Source: Pyrinomonadaceae bacterium | Lineage (GTDB): Bacteria > Acidobacteriota > Blastocatellia > Pyrinomonadales > Pyrinomonadaceae | Length of the DNA stretch: 64,000 nt | NCBI GenBank assembly: GCA_036277115.1 | Contig: DASUNM010000015.1 | Coordinates: 44,451 to 108,450, forward strand | Direction of reading: 5' to 3' | Notes under the pieces: generated by a model | Databases searched by the model: none | Seen by the model: only the letters and a program-made list of their open reading frames with translations | Told to the model about the DNA's origin: nothing | Shown here: piece by piece, positions 51,993 through 59,787 of the stretch | Layout: every line of letters starts with the position of its first letter | Position numbering within the stretch: position 1 is the first letter of the stretch | Translations under genes and position numbers: made by a program

Positions 51993-52469
51993 ATGAAGAC
52001 ACGTCATAAACGAATCATTTTCATCTGTGCAGCTTTGGCCGCCATCGGTCTGGCCACATTCCTGGTGCTGGGCGCGTTCCGAGAGAACCTGGTCTTCTTC
52101 TTCAGCCCGACGCAGGTCGCCGCCAAAGAAGTTCCGGTCAACAAGACATTTCGCATTGGTGGACTGGTTGGTGAAGGAACTCTCAAGAAGGATCCGGACG
52201 GTTTGACGATTCGCTTCACGGTTACCGATATGACGCACAGCATTCCGGTCGTCTACAAAGGAATCCTCCCCGACCTTTTCAAAGAAGGTAAGGGTTGCGT
52301 GGCCCAGGGCCGGATGAACACGGACGGTGTGTTCTACGCCGATCAAATCATGGCAAAGCACGACGAGAACTACATGCCGCCCGAGGCGGCCGAAGCGCTC
52401 GACAAGGCGAAACAAAACGAAAAGATTCAGCAACACACGAAGGACGCCGCGAAGACTCTCTCAAAGTAA
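51993..52469 (+). CDS. ccmE: Periplasmic heme chaperone CcmE
   Basis: 158 residues. N-terminal membrane anchor (IIFICAALAAIGLATFLVLG), OB-fold core with FRIGGLVGEGTL and VVYKGILPDLFKEGKGCVAQ, and the heme-attachment motif AKHDENYMPPE, whose His forms the covalent heme bond. A flexible Lys-rich C-terminal tail follows. Normal family length. 4 nt after ccmD. Confidence 0.96.
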   Translation: MKTRHKRIIFICAALAAIGLATFLVLGAFRENLVFFFSPTQVAAKEVPVNKTFRIGGLVGEGTLKKDPDGLTIRFTVTDMTHSIPVVYKGILPDLFKEGKGCVAQGRMNTDGVFYADQIMAKHDENYMPPEAAEALDKAKQNEKIQQHTKDAAKTLSK

Positions 52470-52475
52470 GTCGTA

Positions 52476-54485
52476 ATGATCCCTGAAATAGGTCAGTTCG
52501 CCTTAATCCTGGCGCTCGCGGTTTCGATTGTCCTCGCGATCCTCCCGCAGATCGGCGCGGCGCGCAGCATTCCGCAAATGATCGCGGTTGCGAAACCGGC
52601 GGCGCAGGTGCAGTTCCTGTTTGTGCTGATCGCCTTCACGTGTCTTGGATATTCATTCATCAATAATGACTTCTCGGTTCTCAACGTAGCCACTAATTCA
52701 AACTCACGACTGCCGCTGCACTATCGTCTCGCAGCTACCTGGGGTTCGCACGAAGGCTCACTGCTGCTTTGGACATTCATGCTCACCTTGTGGATGGCCG
52801 CAGTCACGCTGTTCAGCAAGCACCTGCCGGAGAAAGTTGTCGCTCGCGTGCTGGCAATCATGGCCACGATCAGCGTGGGCTTTCTGCTGTTCATGTTGCT
52901 GACCTCGAATCCGTTTCAGCGTTTGTTTCCGGCTGCCGCCGACGGTCGCGACTTGAATCCGCTGCTTCAGGATCCCGCGATGGTCGCTCACCCGCCGATG
53001 CTTTACATGGGTTATGTAGGCTTCTCGGTCGTATTCGCCTTCGCGATCGCGGCGCTAATCGGAGGCCGGCTCGATGCGACTTGGGCGCGTTGGTCGCGAC
53101 CATGGACCACCGTCGCGTGGTGCTTTCTCACCTGCGGTATCGCGCTCGGAAGTTTTTGGGCTTACTACGAACTCGGTTGGGGCGGCTGGTGGTTTTGGGA
53201 TCCGGTTGAGAACGCTTCGTTCATGCCGTGGTTAGTTGGCACTGCCCTGATCCACTCGCTGGCGGTCACGGAAAAGCGTGGGGGCTTTAAGAGTTGGACA
53301 GTACTAATGGCGATCGCTGCTTTTTCGTTGAGCCTGCTCGGCACATTTCTCGTTCGCTCAGGCGTGCTTACTTCCGTTCACGCATTCGCGAACGATCCAA
53401 AGCGCGGCGTTTTCATTCTCGGATTTCTTACGCTGGTAATCGGCGGTTCACTCGCGCTTTATGCATGGCGAGCCCGGCAAGTTGGACTGGGCGCGAAGTT
53501 CGAACTGCTTTCCCGTGAATCGCTTTTGCTGACGAACAACGTCTTGCTGATAGTTGCCTGCGGCTCGGTTTTGCTCGGCACTTTGTATCCGCTGTTCATG
53601 GACGCGCTCAACCTCGGCAAAATTTCGGTGGGCCCGCCGTACTTCAACGCGGTGTTCGTGCCGCTGATGGCGCCGGCATTGTTTTTGATTGGCGTCGGAC
53701 CGATTGCGCGCTGGAAACAAGCGAAGCTCCCGGAGATGGCCGTGCGTCTGCGTTGGGCATTCGTCGTTAGTCTGATTTCAGCCGTGGCAATTCCCTTCCT
53801 CCTGGGTGGCTGGCAGTGGCGCGCGAGTCTCGGCATGCTGCTCGCCGCTTGGATTGTGGCGACCGTCGTTCAGAACATCTGGACCCGCGTTCGCACCGGT
53901 TCAAGCGAGTTAAGTCTCATCGATCGCATCAAGGCGCCGTCGCGCGGCTTCTACGGAATGCATCTCGCTCACCTCGGCGTCGCGGCGTTCGTCGCCGGGG
54001 TGACAGTCGTAACCGGCTATCAAACTGAGAAAGATGTGCGGATGAATATCGGCGAAGTCGTCAATGCCGGGGGCTACGAAGTTCGTCTCGAGAACGTTAC
54101 CCAACTGCGCGGACCAAACTACCAGGCAGTACGCGCCGACATGCAGGTCTCGAAAAACGGCGAGTTCATCGCGAGGCTGCATCCCGAAAAACGTGCCTTT
54201 ACCACGGCCCAGAGTGTTACTTCCGAGGCCGCTATCGACCGCAGCATCTTTCGAGACATCTACGTCTCGCTTGGCGATCAAGCCGAAGGCGGCGGTTGGA
54301 CCGTACGCGTCTATCACAAGCCTCTCGTGAACTGGATTTGGGGTGGCGCACTATTGATGGCAATCGGCGGAGCGTTCGCGGTGACTGATCGCCGTTACGT
54401 GCTGCAGGCGCGCAGACAGAGTGAAACGGCGAAGCCATCAACGGCGCCGGCAGTCGCCACGGCGACCACAGGAGCGAGCGAGTAG
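52476..54485 (+). CDS. ccmF: Cytochrome c heme lyase subunit CcmF
   Basis: 669 residues and about fifteen helices. The signature tryptophan-rich WWD domain reads GWGGWWFWDPVENASFMPWL; heme-b and heme-c related His residues occur in ATWGSHEGSLLLW, MVAHPPMLYMGY and TALIHSLAVTEKRG. C-terminal periplasmic portion DRSIFRDIYVSLGDQAEGG typical of CcmF. Ligates heme to apocytochrome with CcmH. Follows ccmE by 6 nt. Confidence 0.96.
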   Translation: MIPEIGQFALILALAVSIVLAILPQIGAARSIPQMIAVAKPAAQVQFLFVLIAFTCLGYSFINNDFSVLNVATNSNSRLPLHYRLAATWGSHEGSLLLWTFMLTLWMAAVTLFSKHLPEKVVARVLAIMATISVGFLLFMLLTSNPFQRLFPAAADGRDLNPLLQDPAMVAHPPMLYMGYVGFSVVFAFAIAALIGGRLDATWARWSRPWTTVAWCFLTCGIALGSFWAYYELGWGGWWFWDPVENASFMPWLVGTALIHSLAVTEKRGGFKSWTVLMAIAAFSLSLLGTFLVRSGVLTSVHAFANDPKRGVFILGFLTLVIGGSLALYAWRARQVGLGAKFELLSRESLLLTNNVLLIVACGSVLLGTLYPLFMDALNLGKISVGPPYFNAVFVPLMAPALFLIGVGPIARWKQAKLPEMAVRLRWAFVVSLISAVAIPFLLGGWQWRASLGMLLAAWIVATVVQNIWTRVRTGSSELSLIDRIKAPSRGFYGMHLAHLGVAAFVAGVTVVTGYQTEKDVRMNIGEVVNAGGYEVRLENVTQLRGPNYQAVRADMQVSKNGEFIARLHPEKRAFTTAQSVTSEAAIDRSIFRDIYVSLGDQAEGGGWTVRVYHKPLVNWIWGGALLMAIGGAFAVTDRRYVLQARRQSETAKPSTAPAVATATTGASE

Positions 54486-54487
54486 CG

Positions 54488-55033
54488 ATGAAAAAGCTTG
54501 TCTTCGTTCCCCTCGTGCTTTTCATCGTTCTGGTCGTCTTTCTATTGATTGGCCTGCGACGCGACCCACGAGAGGTACCGTCGCCGCTCGTCAACAAAGC
54601 CGCGCCGGCGTTTCAGTTGCCGCAACTTCAGGATCCGACGAAAACGTTTTCCGCTCAGGACATGCGCGGCAAAGTTTGGCTGGTGAATTTTTGGGGCACC
54701 TGGTGCATCGCGTGTCGTGAAGAACATCCCTGGCTGGTTGAGTACGCGAAAGCGAACGCCGTGCCGATTGTCGGCGTCGATTACAAGTACTCGAGCGACA
54801 CAAGCGACGAACGGGCCGCGGCTGTGCGCTGGCTGGCCGAGCTTGGGGATCCTTACAGCATTACTGTTTACGACGCTGACGGCCGCACATCGATTGATTT
54901 CGGAGTCTATGGCGCGCCCGAAACGTTTCTGATCGACAAGCAGGGCGTCATTCGCTTTAAACAGATTGGGCCGTTGACCCCCGAAGTCTGGCAGAACAAG
55001 GTGCTACCGATGGTGAAGCAACTTAATCAATGA
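54488..55033 (+). CDS. ccmG: Thiol-disulphide protein CcmG/DsbE
   Basis: 181 residues. Membrane anchor (VPLVLFIVLVVFLLIGLRRD), thioredoxin fold with active site FWGTWCIACREEHPWL (CIAC) and the cis-Pro region VYGAPETFLIDKQGVIRFKQ. The insertion GVDYK is typical for CcmG. Reduces the CxxCH thiols of apocytochromes in the periplasm. 2 nt after ccmF; its stop overlaps the first possible ccmH ATG. Confidence 0.95.
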   Translation: MKKLVFVPLVLFIVLVVFLLIGLRRDPREVPSPLVNKAAPAFQLPQLQDPTKTFSAQDMRGKVWLVNFWGTWCIACREEHPWLVEYAKANAVPIVGVDYKYSSDTSDERAAAVRWLAELGDPYSITVYDADGRTSIDFGVYGAPETFLIDKQGVIRFKQIGPLTPEVWQNKVLPMVKQLNQ

Positions 55034-55602
55034 CTGCTCAAAGGCATCGCAAGTCTCTGTGTCTCAGTGGAACTCGGTGCCTCTGTGGTAAAGACTCGCT
55101 CAATTACTTTCACCACAGAGACACAAAGGCCTCACAGAGGCACAGAGGAATAGTTCTGGCTGTAGCAATGCTGCTGACAATGGCCTGGGTTTCATTGCTT
55201 CATGCTCAGGTCGCGCGGCCGATCGAAGATCCGGCAATTGAAGCGCGGATGAAACATCTGACCAAGGAACTGCGCTGTTTAGTTTGTCAGAACGAAACAC
55301 TCGCCGATTCGCAAGCGCCGCTGGCTGAAGACCTGCGCCGCGAGATTCGCGAACAGATCAAAGCCGGTAAGACCGATCAGGAGATTCTGGCTTACGCGAC
55401 GCAACGTTATGGTGACTTCGTTTTGTACAACCCGCCCGTCAAAGCAACGACGTATTTGCTCTGGTTCGGTCCGTTCGTCTTGCTGGTAGGCGGAACAGCG
55501 TTTCTCTATCGCTACGTGAAACGACGGCGTGACTTAATTAAAGTGGAGCCGTTGACGGCGGACGAACGGTCACGGGCGGAAAAACTTCTGAAGGAGACCT
55601 GA
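55030..55602 (+). CDS. ccmH: CcmH-family protein with repeat-derived N-terminus
   Basis: Up to 190 residues from the ATG at 55030, which overlaps the ccmG stop. Residues 1-39 (KSLCLSGTRCLCGKDSLNYF, HHRDTKASQRHR) are encoded by a CACAGAGACACAAAGG repeat block. The genuine protein starts with the signal helix IVLAVAMLLTMAWVSLLHAQ; an ATG at 55168 within it would give a 144-residue form. The catalytic motif ELRCLVCQNETLADSQAPLA and YATQRYGDFVLYNPPVK are classic. C-terminal helix about 140-162. Reduces apocytochrome thiols with CcmF/CcmG. Confidence 0.9.
   Translation: MTAQRHRKSLCLSGTRCLCGKDSLNYFHHRDTKASQRHRGIVLAVAMLLTMAWVSLLHAQVARPIEDPAIEARMKHLTKELRCLVCQNETLADSQAPLAEDLRREIREQIKAGKTDQEILAYATQRYGDFVLYNPPVKATTYLLWFGPFVLLVGGTAFLYRYVKRRRDLIKVEPLTADERSRAEKLLKET
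55047..55150. repeat. CACAGAGACAC repeat pair at the ccmH 5' end
   Basis: CAAGTCTCTGTGTCTCAGTG and TGCCTCTGTGG on one arm; CACCACAGAGACACAAAGGC and CTCACAGAGGCACAGAGG on the other. Lies between the ccmG stop and the ccmH signal peptide. Same family as 40536-40639 and 47333-47428. Confidence 0.85.
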
Positions 55603-55743
55603 GGCGAGTTTTGTCGGCGCTTCAGATTTTAGAAGATTACGTATAGAGGCGGGCTACTTCCCGCCTGGTTTAATGCGCAGAGGGCGGACGGTAGCCCACC
55701 TCTAAACGGACGGTGTATCAAAGAGAGCGGGAGAAAAGTCGCG

Positions 55744-56148
55744 ATGATCATCTTTTGGTTTATCTGCGCGATGATGGTTTTGCTGGCGCTGTGGTTTGTC
55801 CTGCCTGCGCTTTTGCAGACGGAACCGGACGCGAAAACTGACGATGCGCGCGCCGCGAACCTCCTCGTCTATAAGGATCAGCTCCGCGAAATGGCAGCCG
55901 ATCTCAAGAGCGGTTTGCTTTCGGAAGCTCAATACGAACAAGACAAGGAAGAGTTAGAGCGCCGTCTCCTCGAAGACGTCGGTGATGGAAAAGCGAAGCC
56001 GTCTTCCAGGCAACTCCGCAGTCGCGCGCTTGCATACTCGATTGCGATCGCGATTCCGGTCGCGGCGCTTGCCTTCTATTTCGCGATTGGCAATCCGAAA
56101 GCTGTCGAGCCCAACACCGTTAGCCCGCCGATGATGCGCACTCGGTAA
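55744..56148 (+). CDS. ccmI: CcmI N-terminal domain-like membrane protein
   Basis: 134 residues. First helix (IFWFICAMMVLLALWFVLPA), the cytoplasmic segment with NLLVYKDQLREMAADLKSGL followed by LSEAQYEQDKEELERRLLED, which is the CcmI coiled-coil loop, and a second helix (LAYSIAIAIPVAALAFYFAI). The TPR part that normally follows is on a separate gene downstream, separated by a palindromic repeat. GGGAG before the ATG. Completes the ccm gene set. Confidence 0.82.
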   Translation: MIIFWFICAMMVLLALWFVLPALLQTEPDAKTDDARAANLLVYKDQLREMAADLKSGLLSEAQYEQDKEELERRLLEDVGDGKAKPSSRQLRSRALAYSIAIAIPVAALAFYFAIGNPKAVEPNTVSPPMMRTR

Positions 56149-56279
56149 CGTGAAGGTGGCCTTGCGTTGCCGCGTCACCATCCTTCGCGTTAGACTCCGC
56201 CGGTACGCACTCCTCCGGAGTGCAAAGCACGCTTTGAAGCGTGCGTCCGCTTCATACATAGCTTTTCGGAGACGAGATT
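56149..56279. repeat. Palindromic repeats between the two CcmI-like genes
   Basis: CCGGTACGCACTCCTCCGGAGTGC (about 56198-56221) and GCACGCTTTGAAGCGTGCGT (56228-56247) are two hairpins. TTTCGGAGACGAGATTT ahead of the next gene contains its GGAG ribosome site. Confidence 0.7.
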
Positions 56280-56885
56280 TTGACGAGAGAGAATTTCCTA
56301 TTCGCAATCATCGGTGTGCTGCTGGGTTTTATTCTCGGTTTCATGCTGCATGGCGTCATGAGCCAGCGCGACGCCGAACGCGCGTCGGCTTCAACTGAAC
56401 AGCGCCAGCAGTTGCCCACCGATCATCCGCCGATCGATAACGCCGGTTCCGGTAACCCGCAGCAAACGATGGAACAAGTGCAACAAACCATCGCGCGCGC
56501 GCGCAATAACCCGAAAGACTTCGACGCGCAGATTATGGCGGCGCGACTTGAGTACCAGATTCAGCAGTACGACGAAGCGATCAAGTTCCTGTTGACGGCG
56601 AATCAGCTGAGACCGGACGCCTATGACGTGCTCGTGATGTTGGGCGAGGCCAACATGGACGCCCAACACTGGGACGCGGCGGAAAAATGGTACAAGGCCG
56701 CGCAAGTGAAAAACTCAAAAGACGTCGCGGTCGCTGCCAGTCTGGCCTTTGTCGGCTTGCAAAGGGGCGATGTGAAAGCCGCGGAACGCGCAATCGCAAA
56801 TCTCGAAAAACTCTCGCCTGACAGTCCGGATCTCCAAAACTTCAAGAACAAACTCAACGAGCTAAAGTCCGGTCAATCGAAATAG
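56280..56885 (+). CDS. TPR protein, likely CcmI C-terminal equivalent
   Basis: 201 residues from a TTG with GGAG nine bases upstream. One membrane helix (FLFAIIGVLLGFILGFMLHG), a disordered Gln/Pro stretch, then TPR units (QIMAARLEYQIQQYDEAIKF; AEKWYKAAQVKNSKDVAVAA). Directly downstream of the CcmI N-domain gene, so it probably holds apocytochrome C-termini as the periplasmic TPR domain of CcmI does (inference). Split CcmI is otherwise known in some lineages. Confidence 0.72.
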   Translation: MTRENFLFAIIGVLLGFILGFMLHGVMSQRDAERASASTEQRQQLPTDHPPIDNAGSGNPQQTMEQVQQTIARARNNPKDFDAQIMAARLEYQIQQYDEAIKFLLTANQLRPDAYDVLVMLGEANMDAQHWDAAEKWYKAAQVKNSKDVAVAASLAFVGLQRGDVKAAERAIANLEKLSPDSPDLQNFKNKLNELKSGQSK

Positions 56886-56889
56886 CCAA

Positions 56890-57360
56890 ATGGCAGCGCG
56901 AAAACTGCTTCAGCCAATTCTGATCGGCGGCCTGATTGCCGGCGTGCTCGACATCACCTACGCCTTTGTCTTCAGTTATCTCCGCAGCGGCCGGACTCCC
57001 GCGTTTGTTCTGCAATCTGTCGCGAGTGGAGCCTTGGGCCGCGACTCATATCAGGGCGGAGCAAAAACCGCAGCGCTCGGTCTCGCATTTCATTTTCTGA
57101 TCGCTTTAACCGCGGCCGCTGTGTACGTGGTCGCCAGTCGTGCTCTGCCCTTCATGACGACGCACCCGATCCGGTCGGGAATGATTTTTGGTCTGTGCGT
57201 TTATGCCGTCATGTACTGCCTTGTCCTGCGTGTCTCAGCAATTCGCGCGACCACCTGGCCTTGGTCACTCCCTAAGTCTGTTTTTATTGGTGGCCTGCTT
57301 ATCCATGTTTTCGGGATTGGCCTACCCATCGCTCTTGTCAATCGACATTATTCGAAGTAG
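56890..57360 (+). CDS. Four-helix membrane protein of unknown function
   Basis: 156 residues. Helices at about 7-30 (LIGGLIAGVLDITYAFVFSY), 60-85, 95-115 and 125-150, with LQSVASGALGRDSYQGGAKT between the first two. The GxxAGxxD first helix plus a loop of VASGLLG type resembles DUF1440-like membrane proteins. Function unknown. It starts 4 nt after the TPR gene stop, so it may be transcribed with the ccm operon without sharing its job. Confidence 0.7.
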   Translation: MAARKLLQPILIGGLIAGVLDITYAFVFSYLRSGRTPAFVLQSVASGALGRDSYQGGAKTAALGLAFHFLIALTAAAVYVVASRALPFMTTHPIRSGMIFGLCVYAVMYCLVLRVSAIRATTWPWSLPKSVFIGGLLIHVFGIGLPIALVNRHYSK

Positions 57361-57370
57361 AAATCTCGAC

Positions 57371-57916
57371 ATGGAAATGAACGAAGTCAGACTGGAAACC
57401 GAGCGGCTGGTGCTGCGCTGGTTTCGCGAAGACGATTTCGATCAATACAAGCGCATCTGTGCTGATCCTGAGGTGATGCGGTTTCTTGGTGATGGGAAAC
57501 CGATGACGGAACTCCAGGCGTGGCGCCACATGGCCGCGATCATGGGCCATTGGTACTTTCGCGGCTACGGCGTTTGGGCAGTCGAAGAGAAAGCGACCGG
57601 AACCTTAGTCGGCAGGATTGGTTTGATGTATCCGACAGGCTGGCCGGGATTCGAATTGGGTTGGACGCTCGCCCGCACCAGTTGGGGCAAAGGTTACGCG
57701 ACTGAAGGCGCCCAGCGGGTGATGGAATATGTGTTCACAGAGATGAATCGCGATCACGTGATCAGCCTGATCGCTCCCGCGAACGTTGGCTCAGTCAGGG
57801 TCGCGGAACGTCTGGGCGAAACAGTGGAAGGTGAGACTGTGGTGATGGGCCATCACGTTCTGATATACGGCATCGGTCGTAACGAATGGAGGAAAAGACG
57901 TGAAGCAAAGGTTTAG
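57371..57916 (+). CDS. GNAT acetyltransferase (RimJ/RimL-like)
   Basis: 181 residues from the ATG at 57371; longer in-frame reading overlaps the previous gene out of its frame. ETERLVLRWFREDDFDQYKR at the start, acetyl-CoA loop YPTGWPGFELGWTLARTSWG followed by KGYATEGAQRVMEYVF, and IAPANVGSVRVAERLGETVE are diagnostic of N-acetyltransferases acting on protein N-termini or small amines. Substrate unknown. Its 3' end overlaps the next gene by 17 nt. Confidence 0.9.
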   Translation: MEMNEVRLETERLVLRWFREDDFDQYKRICADPEVMRFLGDGKPMTELQAWRHMAAIMGHWYFRGYGVWAVEEKATGTLVGRIGLMYPTGWPGFELGWTLARTSWGKGYATEGAQRVMEYVFTEMNRDHVISLIAPANVGSVRVAERLGETVEGETVVMGHHVLIYGIGRNEWRKRREAKV

Positions 57917-58331
57917 AGCTTCGATCGGAGTTTTCGCACTCTGCCTATTCGCGATCACTGTGTGCGCATCGGCATCGGCGCAGCAGAACAATCCATCCGT
58001 CGAGCAGTTCTGGGTTAGATTCAAGACCGCAGTTCAAAAGTCAGACAAAACTTCCGTAGCTTCCATGTCGCAATTTCCGATCGGCATGCCTTACGGCGTT
58101 CCTAAGATCAGAACCCGCACGCAGCTTGCGCGTCGCTGGCGTGACCTTTTCAACGTTCAGGCGAACGCCACGAAATGTTTTGAAGATGCTAAGCCGGTCG
58201 TTGATCCCGCCGCGCGAAATCGGTTCACGGTGGGATGCAAGAACGAAGCGGGAGATGAAGTTGTAATTTACGGCTTTATGCGCGTTCGCAGCGGTTGGAA
58301 GTTAGCTTATCTCGACAACATCAACGAATAG
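57900..58331 (+). CDS. Secreted protein of unknown function
   Basis: 143 residues from a GTG preceded by GGAGG. Signal peptide (SIGVFALCLFAITVCASASA) then a small domain with two cysteines (ATKCFEDAKPVV and FTVGCKNEAGD), conserved Trp and Tyr residues near the end (RVRSGWKLAYLDNINE). The pattern resembles SnoaL/NTF2-like folds (short helix, then VVIYGFMRVRSGWKL strands), which is only a guess. Followed by ACGCACGCCTCCGGTGTGC type palindromes at 58335-58420. Confidence 0.7.
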   Translation: MKQRFRASIGVFALCLFAITVCASASAQQNNPSVEQFWVRFKTAVQKSDKTSVASMSQFPIGMPYGVPKIRTRTQLARRWRDLFNVQANATKCFEDAKPVVDPAARNRFTVGCKNEAGDEVVIYGFMRVRSGWKLAYLDNINE

Positions 58332-58418
58332 CACGGTACGCACGCCTCCGGTGTGCTGACTCTTTTCAAATCTTAAGAAGAACACCTGAGGCGTGCGCAC
58401 GCCAGAAGCGTGTGTACC
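58332..58418. repeat. GGTACGCACGCCTCCGGTGTGC palindromes between convergent genes
   Basis: GGTACGCACGCCTCCGGTGT(GC) at about 58335-58356 and the inverted GAGGCGTGCGCACGCCAGAA then GCGTGTGTACC at 58389-58419. The first unit is related to the sequence inserted in the ETF-QO gene. Confidence 0.75.
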
Positions 58419-59417
58419 TTACGGTTCGATCGCCATTCTCGCAACTGACGTCATCGGAATTCGTTCCGTGCGTCCCGTTTTCAGAATAATCACAATCACA
58501 TTCGTTTCGACGATGATGCGCCGCACGGTGGACATCGGGCGGTCGATGCGCGTGCCGTCGGTTTGCTCGATGATGAGGCGGGCGCCCGGCGGAGTTTCCT
58601 GAGCGGGCTTCTCGGTCGCCGGCTTCTCTTCAGTCTTCCGTTCTTCTCCCGCAGGCGGCTTCTCTTCTTCGGTCTTCGGTTGCTCAGTTTCCGTTTTCGC
58701 TGGTTCGGTTTTCGGAGGAGTCGACCGCGTGGATCGCGGTGGCGTACGTCCACGTGGGTTACGTCGCGGCGGGGTTCTCGTTGTGTTCCGGCGCGCGGAC
58801 GGCGGCGTTACCGGTTTTTCTTCCGCTGGAGTTTCAGCCGGCTTCGGCTCTTCCACGGCTACTTCCCCCGGCGGTTTGGGGATGGTCGCGCCGACTGAGG
58901 ATAAGCGCTGCACATTGTCATCACGTTTTTCGGGATCAGTTTCCGTCGGCGCATTTTCAGCCACGGGAATGCCACCGCTGAACGGCTGAAAAGATCCGCC
59001 CAGGGTAATGCGATACGTTCCGGCATCGTCGTTGGGCGACCGCGCTTCAACGCGCAGAATCACCATCTGGCGCGTGCGAAAATAGAGACTCTTCTCCACT
59101 TGCGGCGGAATGGTGCCGGCGTAAATTGTGATCTTTGTCAGCGGTCGGAACGTGACGGCGGTAAAAATATCAATGTCGCCGTTCAGGTTCCGGCTGTTCA
59201 CCGTCACATTTAGATCACCTGGCGTCGCTTCGAACGCGTAGTAGTGGCGCGTGAAGCGCGAGTCGCCGAGATCAAGCACGGCGATCGTTCCGTTGATTTC
59301 ATTGCTTAAGACGGGTGTCGGCAGTTCCGGATTCGTCGACTGCGCCCGGAGCACGCACACACTTGCCGGTGCAAAGGTAAAGATCGTTACGAATAGAATT
59401 GAACGGATTAACTTCAC
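58419..59417 (-). CDS. Secreted protein with disordered Pro/Thr/Glu linker, unknown function
   Basis: 332 residues from a GTG at 59417, with GGAG 11 nt upstream; 41 further codons upstream read through a promoter region and are rejected. Signal peptide (LIRSILFVTIFTFAPASVCV). N-terminal beta-sandwich (about 30-150: TRHYYAFEATPGDLNVTVNS resembles a pre-peptidase or DVUA-like fold). Long linker rich in P, T, E, K (about 175-275), then a short C-terminal domain with LIIEQTDGTRIDRPMSTVRR. Possibly cell-surface. Not recognised. Confidence 0.7.
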   Translation of the reverse strand: MKLIRSILFVTIFTFAPASVCVLRAQSTNPELPTPVLSNEINGTIAVLDLGDSRFTRHYYAFEATPGDLNVTVNSRNLNGDIDIFTAVTFRPLTKITIYAGTIPPQVEKSLYFRTRQMVILRVEARSPNDDAGTYRITLGGSFQPFSGGIPVAENAPTETDPEKRDDNVQRLSSVGATIPKPPGEVAVEEPKPAETPAEEKPVTPPSARRNTTRTPPRRNPRGRTPPRSTRSTPPKTEPAKTETEQPKTEEEKPPAGEERKTEEKPATEKPAQETPPGARLIIEQTDGTRIDRPMSTVRRIIVETNVIVIILKTGRTERIPMTSVARMAIEP

Positions 59418-59533
59418 AATAGCTAAATGCTCCGGCGCCGCTGAGATTCTACAAGCCGCAGCGTTGCGTGGCAAAACGTGGGTTCTGTGTCCTGATTTCC
59501 ACTTAAGCAATAACGACGCGGCGACAGAGGGCG

Positions 59534-59562
59534 TTGACAATGGCGCCTTGCGCTTGTAGAGT
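59534..59562 (+). promoter_or_regulatory. Promoter P1, sigma70 type
   Basis: TTGACA at 59534-59539, 17-nt spacer, TAGAGT at 59557-59562; the last three spacer bases (TTG) and both boxes are identical to promoter P2 at 60838-60866. Drives the leader and secreted protein gene at 59788. It faces away from the minus-strand gene that starts at 59417. Confidence 0.8.
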
Positions 59563-59686
59563 AGCCAAGCTCTTAACTAGTTTTTCCACCACGGTTGGGT
59601 GCGGACCCGACGGTGCGTGTGTCAGAAGCCATTAGCTCCCAAGACGTTTTTCTTGCCCGCTAGCTGCCTTCTCCCGAAACACCGCG
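59563..59686 (+). ncRNA. Conserved structured 5' leader, copy 1
   Basis: About 124 nt downstream of P1, alignable over its full length with 60867-60993. Predicted pairings: hairpin with TTGGGT (59595-59600) against ACCCGA (59605-59610) and loop GCGG; an interrupted hairpin with AGAAG (59624-59628) against CTTCT (59668-59672), TAGC (59633-59636) against GCTA (59659-59662) and CAAGA (59640-59644) against TCTTG (59651-59655). In copy 2 the second pair is AAGC/GCTT, a compensatory change, and the first hairpin gains a base pair. I do not recognise a known riboswitch; an Acidobacteria RNA motif is possible. Confidence 0.7.
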
Positions 59687-59787
59687 GAAAACTTTTTTGT
59701 TGACCCCCCACTGGCGTTGAAGTACGTCTCGCCAGAGTTCGGATCAAGGGACGACCCATTAACCTCAGTCTTAAAGGAGATTACAAC

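Noticed and set aside
57188..57370. 61-codon N-terminal extension of the GNAT acetyltransferase
   Set aside because: It overlaps the preceding membrane protein gene out of frame; the acetyltransferase fold begins at 57371.
59417..59540. Extended N-terminus of the 58419 secreted gene
   Set aside because: The extension would run through promoter P1 and precede a proper signal peptide that starts with GTG at 59417.
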